Positions 57,401 through 64,000 of a stretch of DNA of 64,000 nucleotides are shown piece after piece. The translations under genes and the position numbers were made by a program. The stretch comes from Sediminitomix flava (lineage in GTDB: Bacteria; Bacteroidota; Bacteroidia; Cytophagales; Flammeovirgaceae): NCBI RefSeq assembly GCF_003149185.1, contig NZ_QGDO01000004.1, forward strand, positions 205,076 through 269,075. Direction: 5' to 3'. Below the pieces are notes generated by a model. It did not search any database. It was given only the letters and a program-made list of their open reading frames with translations, and was not told where the DNA came from. Positions within the stretch are counted from its first letter, which is position 1, and every line of letters starts with the position of its first letter.

Positions 57401-60400
57401 CTTCATGATAGAAGTTGGCTCAATCGTATAGTTCAAGTCTGTATCTATGGTATTTGCAATCGTAAGTGTTGCTACATCTGTCTCCAATGTTTTTAGGCTA
57501 AAAATCAGATCAGACAATTCTGCTGTCGGTTCAGGAGACAAGAATGAACTGCTATTAATTTCAATCGACTGCTGCCCTATACCTTCCGAGGTCACAAGCC
57601 ATTGTTCGCTTACCTCTTCTTTTGTTGTTGGTGAATATGTAAGTAAAATTTGCTTTCGTTCACCTGCTGCTACCGTGAAAGGCACTTCTTGATTTATCGT
57701 GAAAATACTGCTTCCTTCAAATAGTTGAGAAACCGTCATAGGTGCTGTACCAATATTCTCAATGAAGAAACTTGCCGTATCGGACAAACCGACCATTACA
57801 GGCTCAAAGTTTAATTCACCTTTTGCTAATTCTAACTGTGCATAACCATTTACTTGCAACTCAATATCTACTTTCTCATAACCATCAGCTGTATTTGTAT
57901 TCATAAAGACCATATCATGATGAGTACCATCAGTAAGTCCTGCCATTTCAGGGTCTAGTTCTACAGTTATAGTCTTTGTTTCTGAAGGCTTTAGACTAAA
58001 ATTTTTCTCGGATACTGCAGAGACAAAGTTAGCCCCATGTTCTCGTACAAAACGATAAGACGTATTGGCTTTTACTATCCGCCCTGCATCCCTTTTTTGA
58101 AGCGTATAACCTACTGTTCCTTCCAAATTTTGGAAACCCACCAACGCATTATCAGCTATAGAATTTGCATCAATATTTTCATATCTAAACTCTATGGCTC
58201 CATCTTGAAATAAAACTAACTGTGCTGTAAGTCGCCCTTCTTCCTCATCTTTCAAATTAGACTTTACATTGTCATATTGTACAATAAAACGGTCACCAAG
58301 ATCGGCATAAAGTAAATCTGATTCACTTGGGATTTTCCAAAATACATCGTCAACAATAATCATTTCATTTCCCATCACGGCAAACGTACCTAACAGACCT
58401 TCTTCTGATGGAAATTCATTTAATGTTCTGTAAGCTGATACAGAACCCAACCAAGGGCTAATTCGGGCAGGCAACCACACCAAACCATCGGCAAATAGTG
58501 TGATGTTCTCAAATTCTTCATTGAAAAATGGAAACTTGAATCCTAAGGATACTTCAGTTGCATAAGCGTTTAAAACATCATCTCTTACTGAAATCCCGAA
58601 AGTAGAAATATCTTCAAAATCACTCGCATTTGCATGGTCTTCTAGATAAACAGAGTTTCCATGTTTTTCATCAAAAGCTAAAGGTATTTGAATGTCGAGT
58701 ACTTGATCACTCGTATTTTCTACTTCAAAAGAAACCTCCACTTTTTCTCCAACTCTCGTTTCTGCTGTCAGTGTTTTAGCTGAAAATTGAGCTACAGCAG
58801 GTTCTTTTACTGTCCCATAAAAGTTAATTTCTAGATCACCAATATTAGATTTTATAACTGTTTCCTCTGAAAATACCCCCATTGTAGTTGGAGTAACTCG
58901 AACAGCTAATTCTCCTTCAAAATTAGGCTCAATAATCAAGGTATCAGCTCCTGTATATTCAATTTCTGGGTTATCTAATTCGATTCCTGTAATTTCTAAA
59001 TTGGCAAAACCTGTATTTTTAATTTTAAATTTCACATCTTTTGCTGCCCCTGCATAAGTCACTCCTAAAGACAAATCTCGTTCATAATCTGCAATAGCTT
59101 TTTGCCCTAAAATGTTCATATCAACAGCTACTGTTCCTATCGGGTAATTCGTATCATTTGTATAAATTACAGCAGCAGTTTCATGCTTTCCTTCTGTCAA
59201 ATGGCTACCATCTATCACTAATCTCACTTGCTCTTCTGTTCCTCCAGCTACTTGCCCACTGATTGGGTCAAAATACACATGAGCAGGATCTTCACCCGCA
59301 CTAAATAATCGAACTTTAGGAATCGCATATCCGCCGTAAGGAAGCTCAACTGAAGCAGTTTGAAAACTACGTCCTTCATCATGACTTATGAAATAATCCC
59401 AACCAGGAAACTGTGGTGAATAATCTACTGCTTGATACGTAAGTGGTGCTTTAGGATGATATATCTTGACCCAAATAATATCTCCTCCAGAAGTTTCTAT
59501 TGCACGAGAAAATGGAACTCTATTCCAAGTCCAAAAGCCTAAACTTTCTTCTCGAGGGTAAAAAGTTTGTGCATGAAGTACCTCCATTTCTTCAAAAACC
59601 GTCTGTCCTCCTTTACAAATTTCAATGACGAAAGGGTCTTTCATACCTTCTTCTAGCCACCATAAGGCTTCCATATGCGTAAGAGGCAATCGATAATCTA
59701 GCGGAATTTCATAACGTACCGCAGAAACATAGCCCATGTTTGCTGAGGGTTCTGTAAACCCAAAGTCAAAAGAATTGTCATTGAATTCATGCTGAAGCCC
59801 TGCAATGTATCTAGTTCTATCGGTCAATGTATCTGTTCGGATTTCTTCGTCATAAAATGACTTCACTTCAAACGTTCCATCTCCAGTATTTGAAGACATT
59901 ACAGAAGCAAAACCCATCTGTCCATTTACATCATATACTCCGCCAAAGTTAAGACGTGCACGTCCATCAGATAGCATTTGAATTTTTGGTCCAGTCTTAA
60001 ATAATGAACTCAAAGAAGAAATAGAACCTTCTTCGCTTTCATCTTCTTCATTGAAAATTGGCCCATTATTTTCTACAAATCCTTCCCATAATAATGGAGA
60101 CTCACCATCATTTCTCAAGTGAACATATTCTTCTACAACTTTCTCTTCGGTGACATCAATTTCTACACTTATATTTTTAGGTGAGAATGAAAAAAGAGGT
60201 TCATCTAATGTTTGTTTAGAGGTATAAGCTACCTCATTCGTATTTCCCCAACGGTCTACAGCTTGCAAAGCAAAATAATATGAAGTCTGCTTACGTAAAC
60301 CTTCAATATTTAATTGGGCTGTATCGCCCGCAGCTAAAGTATTTGGGATGATATAAGGTGAAAAATTTTCTAAGTAATCCTCAGTGATTTCCTCGGTACT

Positions 60401-62074
60401 TAACCACAAATAAAACAAGTAAGGACTTTCATCGTCTTCATCGGAAGGTACTGTCCATATCAAATCTAAAGCGGTATGTGTCAAGTTATCAACACGTAAA
60501 TCTGTGATATTTTCTGGGGGTAATTTACCATCTGACTGAAGAGCTGCTCGTGCATTCAATATTCCGACTCCCATTTTACCATTATAGTAACTATGCATTT
60601 CTGCAGGAAAATCTGCTGCTCCTTGCATAATTCTAGCCTTCAGTTCGTCTGCTGTCGATATTTCATTTCCCAATTCACTCAATACAAGCCCTGCCACGCC
60701 CGATACATGCGGACAAGCCATTGAAGTACCTTGTAAGTAACCGTATTTATTGCCTGGAAATGTACTCAACACTTGCCCTATTTCACCAAAAGACATATCT
60801 CCTCCAGGTGCTGAAATGTTTGTCCATGTTCCGTGATTAGTATAAGATGTTGGTAAGTTTGTAGGCCCTACTGCATTTACTGATAGGCAACGCTGATCTG
60901 CTGCAGGATAAAAGACATCTTCCATACCGTTATTACCCGTTGTAAAAATCGGTAAACCTCCTACAATTGGTGAGTTCGGAAACTCATCTGTATTTCCTGC
61001 TTCCTCTACAAAATAGCGTAATGCATCTTGAACATCTTGCTCATACACTCCTGGAGAAGTGTACCCCCATGAACTTTGCGCGATAACGGCTCCATTATCT
61101 GCGGCATAAATATAAGCGGCTGCTGCTCCGTGACTAGAACCTGTTTCTTGGAAAATCTGACAAGACATCATTCGAATACCACTGCCTTCACTTCCATCTC
61201 CTCCTGCTACACCTGCTACTCCTACACCATTATTTGATACTGCAGCTACTGTACCTGCTACATGTGTACCATGTGTCACGGCTGTAACTTGTCCATTGGA
61301 ATGAAAATTATAACCGTGTATATCATCTATATAGCCGTTTCCATCATCATCTACTCCTATTTCTCCATTCTTCTCGATTTCATTTACCCAAAGATTGGCT
61401 GCTAAATCTTCATGCGCTACATCAATTCCTCCATCAACAATAGCTATAATTACTTCGGGTGAACCTGTATTTATTTCCCAAGCAGCCTCCAAATCAATAT
61501 CCGAATCTGCTGTTCCGACTCTTAATCCATCATTTTCATAATGCCATTGATCAACCAATAAAGGGTCATCAAAAAAAGTTGATGACAAAGAAGATTGCGT
61601 AGAAGCCGAAGCCATCCTCGCTGCTGATACATAAATAGGTTTAGTGTTTTCAAAAGTCCCCACTTTTTTATAAACAGGTTTTGCCAAAGTAACCCCATTT
61701 ATACTATTGTAAGATTCTACAACTTCTCTAGGATCTTGAGTTGAACTAAATTGCACCTCATACCACAAATGTAAACCATGTTTTCGATGTCTTGCTTCAT
61801 GTTTTTCTGAGAAAGGGAATACTCTTCTGAATATTGTAACATTGTGCTGTTCATTTACAGACTTTAACTCAACGGAACCCATACTCGACATTCTTGCAGA
61901 AGACGAAACTGAAGCTGTACTACTCATTGATAAATTTACAGCTTCAAATTCTTCCGTGAATTTCACACGAATTTTACCTGCTTCTATATCTGATAATTCT
62001 TGAGCTGTGCCCAAATTTATACTCAAGTATAGAAGAGCAATTATGCTATATATGACATTTCTAAAGTTCATCAT
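54482..62074 (-). CDS. Giant subtilisin-like (S8) protease, T9SS cargo
   Basis: About 2530 residues, secreted. A signal peptide (residues 1-25) is followed by a prodomain-like stretch and the S8 catalytic domain. Its triad is Asp214 in AIVDGGID, His268 in HGTHVAGT and Ser451 in GTSMACPHVSG, with oxyanion Asn381 in TGNNG. A fibronectin III-like domain follows (about 525-625), then a long tail of repeated Ig-like ASH/HYDIN or choice-of-anchor modules with recurring L-E-I-x-x-I-x-L and N-x-G-x-x-x-L/M-x-V patterns. A cadherin-like segment comes before the C-terminal type IX sorting domain (SVYPNPIVDEV...RIVVK). The ATG at 62074 is preferred; the upstream TTG overlaps the -7 box. Probably extracellular or surface-attached protein degradation. 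Confidence 0.93.
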   Translation of the reverse strand: MMNFRNVIYSIIALLYLSINLGTAQELSDIEAGKIRVKFTEEFEAVNLSMSSTASVSSSARMSSMGSVELKSVNEQHNVTIFRRVFPFSEKHEARHRKHGLHLWYEVQFSSTQDPREVVESYNSINGVTLAKPVYKKVGTFENTKPIYVSAARMASASTQSSLSSTFFDDPLLVDQWHYENDGLRVGTADSDIDLEAAWEINTGSPEVIIAIVDGGIDVAHEDLAANLWVNEIEKNGEIGVDDDGNGYIDDIHGYNFHSNGQVTAVTHGTHVAGTVAAVSNNGVGVAGVAGGDGSEGSGIRMMSCQIFQETGSSHGAAAAYIYAADNGAVIAQSSWGYTSPGVYEQDVQDALRYFVEEAGNTDEFPNSPIVGGLPIFTTGNNGMEDVFYPAADQRCLSVNAVGPTNLPTSYTNHGTWTNISAPGGDMSFGEIGQVLSTFPGNKYGYLQGTSMACPHVSGVAGLVLSELGNEISTADELKARIMQGAADFPAEMHSYYNGKMGVGILNARAALQSDGKLPPENITDLRVDNLTHTALDLIWTVPSDEDDESPYLFYLWLSTEEITEDYLENFSPYIIPNTLAAGDTAQLNIEGLRKQTSYYFALQAVDRWGNTNEVAYTSKQTLDEPLFSFSPKNISVEIDVTEEKVVEEYVHLRNDGESPLLWEGFVENNGPIFNEEDESEEGSISSLSSLFKTGPKIQMLSDGRARLNFGGVYDVNGQMGFASVMSSNTGDGTFEVKSFYDEEIRTDTLTDRTRYIAGLQHEFNDNSFDFGFTEPSANMGYVSAVRYEIPLDYRLPLTHMEALWWLEEGMKDPFVIEICKGGQTVFEEMEVLHAQTFYPREESLGFWTWNRVPFSRAIETSGGDIIWVKIYHPKAPLTYQAVDYSPQFPGWDYFISHDEGRSFQTASVELPYGGYAIPKVRLFSAGEDPAHVYFDPISGQVAGGTEEQVRLVIDGSHLTEGKHETAAVIYTNDTNYPIGTVAVDMNILGQKAIADYERDLSLGVTYAGAAKDVKFKIKNTGFANLEITGIELDNPEIEYTGADTLIIEPNFEGELAVRVTPTTMGVFSEETVIKSNIGDLEINFYGTVKEPAVAQFSAKTLTAETRVGEKVEVSFEVENTSDQVLDIQIPLAFDEKHGNSVYLEDHANASDFEDISTFGISVRDDVLNAYATEVSLGFKFPFFNEEFENITLFADGLVWLPARISPWLGSVSAYRTLNEFPSEEGLLGTFAVMGNEMIIVDDVFWKIPSESDLLYADLGDRFIVQYDNVKSNLKDEEEGRLTAQLVLFQDGAIEFRYENIDANSIADNALVGFQNLEGTVGYTLQKRDAGRIVKANTSYRFVREHGANFVSAVSEKNFSLKPSETKTITVELDPEMAGLTDGTHHDMVFMNTNTADGYEKVDIELQVNGYAQLELAKGELNFEPVMVGLSDTASFFIENIGTAPMTVSQLFEGSSIFTINQEVPFTVAAGERKQILLTYSPTTKEEVSEQWLVTSEGIGQQSIEINSSSFLSPEPTAELSDLIFSLKTLETDVATLTIANTIDTDLNYTIEPTSIMKLNTNDGEVNGYTYRDSHYDAQVRYEWIDIAEEENKIYVPTDGFVAVELPFSYTFYGETFDSIWVCENGYITSKEPQISSDPQYGPHLPDDGISGVMAPMRAAWTLNSAEDSSGIYMSVEENRVIVEYKRVVSSLWGNPGYATFEVILQADGLVKFQYKEVDNFNGEIWYGLKDLEGKTFVDIGRAGHDYPDVYNTRFEDYQAIIFQPKVSVTIQGEGSKTHELTMTSDRLEEGIYVDTLVVISNSYSTPEIRIPISYTVEGVLDYTVSRDTLDYGNVFYVEDDIREYSQDFSISNVGTKELVIERMSLPDFPEVKLKLDGKELYFKSDGELISNVVLEAGESIVLTLVFEAEEVKTYDSELVLYDQDLNRTTIKVVANSVLPPVFELESTDLVKNMNVVDTLSHAFMLKNTGNAPLIYTAKAGYEFTSSTAANTVMSAFGLTQEEVVAKSATTFDSIHYDISEKAAATRGNRTNTPIRTAVRMTAPAEGFTITHLRMMVDYLFQDYVRVEVYDGSSNWPDGGNQLFEQDFLSTAQLGSSNWMLLEFDRAVNIQGGEDFYIVMSHPEFGEAAYDLIDDENIYKRNFFLPSIEHQIDQNGGWFSGDPDNTIYDEVERYVWKVRALSFQANWIELDAVEGVIDAGASQEVNSIVLGNNLAQGLNVGYVSISTNDPVKSKAKVNYEITANASPQVTYSPDQYGEAVKVAEGESKIVNLLAIDPEDDHISFEIVSDSSFATVEKVESNQAQVRLSPSHDDQGAQEVELKVIDEHGNYVIHPFSVYVEDVNRTPQSAEPWAVNLLLEQPIGYTITVAEVFEDQDGDTLQYGAVNDTPDIIDVAYGQEDLVIIPKSEGVGIVYILADDGKENGFTYIYVVVYVYSEESYTNTYNTVNLSVYPNPIVDEVQLSFETEARGKALIEVINLEGDVMKTYEQVLNDGNNQEVIYQVAGLPAGVYLIRISTSTELIGVKRIVVK

Positions 62075-62098
62075 TGAAAAAGTTATAGACCTCTTATA

Positions 62099-62130
62099 CA
62101 AAAGAATTTTCAGTGTTACACACCTAGCAA
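62099..62130 (-). promoter_or_regulatory. Promoter of the S8 protease gene
   Basis: Minus-strand TTCTTTTG (62099-62106) with TTG at 62128-62130, spacing 21. The same box form as at ugd copy 1. Confidence 0.4.
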
Positions 62131-62490
62131 TTAGAGTGGTCTGTTATTGTGTAGTTTCGAATTGGTTTCTATGTATTATTTCACTTATCTCACCTTTAAA
62201 AATTGTATACCCATACAGCTTTATAGTAGAAATAAGTGCTCATTAGCTTCTTAAGGTTTCATGGAAATACCATCATTCTGTATCCCATATTAATTGCATA
62301 ATACTTTAGCAAATAGCTTTAGACCAACTAAGTAGTACTTATACATCTTAGCAGTACTAAAAACACATGTAAACAACTGAATATAAAAGCCTTAATCCCT
62401 ACATTTTTTTTGAATCAATCTGATTTAATCCTATGAAGTCAAATAGTATCATACTTTGAATAAGTATAAAACGTAACATTTCTTTATAAA

Positions 62491-62536
62491 AAGAGGGGAC
62501 TAAAAGCCCCCTCATTTATTTTCATCACGTTTTACC
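62491..62536. repeat. Diverged copy of the 54278-54327 segment
   Basis: Both segments have a GAG-type stem with the loop-side ACTAAAAGC, then a T-rich stretch and an identical TCACGTTTTACC (62525-62536 and 54316-54327). They flank the S8 protease gene in the same orientation. Confidence 0.5.
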
Positions 62537-62638
62537 AATTCAATTTTAAAAAGTTACAAGTCGACAAGACTTATATGAAAAACACTTTATTATTCTCAAT
62601 TCTATTTCTTGATATGATTGATTGAACAGGTTAATAAA

Positions 62639-62663
62639 CTACCCACTAAAAAACAGTGGGTAG
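62639..62663 (-). terminator. Terminator of the second L-domain gene
   Basis: 9-bp stem CTACCCACT/AGTGGGTAG with a 7-base loop, 20 bases past the stop; T-rich on the minus-strand exit (TTTATT), weak but plausible. Confidence 0.6.
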
Positions 62664-62683
62664 CTTTCAGTTAAATGATATAC

Positions 62684-64000
62684 TTAGTTACATGTATCGT
62701 CAGACAATACATCATCCATATTACCTCCGCCATAAATTGGGCTAGCAGTATCATCACTGCTATCAGTAAATTGATAACTAAAGGCCATATTTTTCATCCA
62801 ATCTGAGAAATTCTCGAATGGAGTAACGTATGTCTTAAACGGACATAGACTTAATTCGCTTACTGTATCTACATATCTAATGATTGAGATATCTACAATG
62901 GCATTATATGTATATGGGTTATCATAGATATCCATGATCTTAGTGAATACTTCACTTTCTGTAAATACTACAGATGAGTTGAATGAGTCTACTGTGAAAG
63001 TACCATTCTCCAATTCTGTAAAATGGTTGATCGACAAAGATGATGAATAAGCAAAATCATTTCCATTTGAAATTTTCACTCTTACATGACCTTTTTTCAA
63101 CACTGGTAAAACATCTAAAACACCTTGTGCAGCTAATTTACCGATATTAAGGTCAAACTTATTGAAGTTTTCAGCTTTAGCGAATCCGCTAATAGAAGCA
63201 ATATCAGTAAAGCCCATCAAAGTTACATTATGAGAACCATCTGTTGATCCGCCAGGTAATCCAATACCAAAGTTAGGAGATACATTACCCAAACCGTTTC
63301 CTACACCTCCACCAGAATAAGTTACTGTTTCCAAAGCATTAAATGCATTGAAGTTATTTACAGATGGATAGTTCACATAGATATCCCCATCTACTGTTTT
63401 AAGGCTATTGAAGAAGCTAAAATCTGCTAGTACAGCCTCATTATCTGAAGTATTGTAGTCAAATACTAGTGCCCCTTTCAATGACTCTCCCCACTCAACA
63501 TTTACACCAACAATATCTTCTAGCTCCATTGTTTTTTGGATACCTGATACTTCTGTTAACGCACTAAAGTCAACACTTTCCAATGAAGCATTTTCACGGA
63601 AGTATAGTCTACCTCCAATCATTTCCAACATTTCAGCATCAAAGTCTGCGACAAAACTATTCTGAACAAATAAGTCATTCGCAATGCTCTTTAGTTTAGG
63701 GAAATTAAATGTTCCTGCATTTTCATTTACAGGATTTGCTTGATCAAATTGGCTCAAGTCATTGTAGATTAATACGCCCTTCTCAGCAACTCCTAAGCTA
63801 GCAAATGAAAGCTCTGTTAAGCTCATATTATTCACAAGCTCAATATTTCCTGTAACACCCAAAAGCATAGGCAGAGATAGATTTTCCAACATAGAGTTAC
63901 CCTCTACAAACAATCCACCTCCAACAGTTACCAAACCTTCAATACTAACTTCAGTAACGTCTGTGTACATCACTTCCAAATTGCCACTAACGACTTGAAC
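62684..64000 (-). CDS. L-domain-like repeat protein, N-terminus cut by window end
   Basis: The frame is open to the last base of the window (residues VQVVSGNLEVMYTD precede the first internal Met), so the true start lies outside. About 438 visible residues have the same solenoid-like repeats as the lipoprotein at 50585-52711. They share the C-terminal block KKGHVRVK...HFTELENGTFTVD and a terminal Cys (DDTCN). A paralogue; probably the same kind of surface or periplasmic binding protein. The missing N-terminus may carry a signal peptide and coiled coil as in its relative. Confidence 0.7.
   Translation of the reverse strand, partial: VQVVSGNLEVMYTDVTEVSIEGLVTVGGGLFVEGNSMLENLSLPMLLGVTGNIELVNNMSLTELSFASLGVAEKGVLIYNDLSQFDQANPVNENAGTFNFPKLKSIANDLFVQNSFVADFDAEMLEMIGGRLYFRENASLESVDFSALTEVSGIQKTMELEDIVGVNVEWGESLKGALVFDYNTSDNEAVLADFSFFNSLKTVDGDIYVNYPSVNNFNAFNALETVTYSGGGVGNGLGNVSPNFGIGLPGGSTDGSHNVTLMGFTDIASISGFAKAENFNKFDLNIGKLAAQGVLDVLPVLKKGHVRVKISNGNDFAYSSSLSINHFTELENGTFTVDSFNSSVVFTESEVFTKIMDIYDNPYTYNAIVDISIIRYVDTVSELSLCPFKTYVTPFENFSDWMKNMAFSYQFTDSSDDTASPIYGGGNMDDVLSDDTCN

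Larger units (their letters stand above)
62131..62683. other. Intergenic region between the S8 protease gene and the second L-domain gene
   Basis: About 550 bases upstream of the protease promoter. Holds two hairpins: GAGGGG/CCCCTC at 62493-62513 and CTACCCACT/AGTGGGTAG at 62639-62663. The first lies in a segment similar to 54278-54327. No gene seen. Confidence 0.5.

Noticed and set aside
62007-62246. Plus-strand open frame spanning the start of the S8 protease gene
   Set aside because: It reads the signal-peptide region backwards and crosses the promoter of the protease; no supporting features.

Overview
The window comes from a low-GC Bacteroidota genome, most likely a marine member of the Cytophagales. 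Three things point there. The best promoters have the Bacteroidota -7 box TAnnTTTG with a TTG or TTTG about 20 bases upstream. A secreted protease ends in a type IX secretion (T9SS) sorting domain. Several families (DUF4301, NamZ/DUF1343, a 7TM-AraC regulator, a 464-residue UDP-glucose dehydrogenase) fit this phylum. Placement below phylum is inference; there is no rRNA here.

0-10 kb: three identical tRNA-Glu genes in a 109-bp tandem repeat, prfA, a nitroreductase, and a 991-residue fusion of a putative zinc peptidase, a beta-propeller and an outer-membrane barrel. An ABC pair follows whose permease carries a 13-residue His-rich repeat. A PolX-like protein has an intact PHP domain but a degenerate polymerase palm.

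10-18 kb: a small glycan-assembly island. It has one family 2 glycosyltransferase translationally linked to three tandem FemAB/GNAT-like paralogues, then a convergent sialyltransferase-like gene, two more glycosyltransferases and a solitary ECF sigma factor.

18-30 kb: mostly core genes: adk, obgE, a cell-wall sugar salvage set (NamZ-type exo-muramidase, nagB, BadF-type sugar kinase), an HtrA protease, an outer-membrane protein, a lipoprotein, a tandem TerB-like protein and DUF4301.

30-50 kb: a minus-strand exopolysaccharide locus. It runs from two near-identical ugd genes through gmd, fcl, a UDP-glucuronate epimerase, a Wzx flippase, a sulfotransferase, a beta-propeller protein, glycosyltransferases, two polymerase/ligase-like membrane proteins, two acyltransferases and manC to a WcaJ-type initiating transferase. 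The gene content predicts a fucose- and uronic-acid-containing, sulfated and acetylated polymer made by the Wzx/Wzy route. No wza/wzc export genes are in the window.

50-64 kb: cell-surface genes. Two paralogous L-domain-like repeat proteins (one a coiled-coil lipoprotein, one cut by the window end) flank a membrane-bound AraC regulator and a 2530-residue subtilisin-like T9SS cargo protein. No CRISPR array, phage, transposase or recognisable defence system was seen. The least explained items are the propeller-barrel peptidase, the FemAB triplet, the L-domain pair around the giant protease, and the sialyltransferase-like gene.
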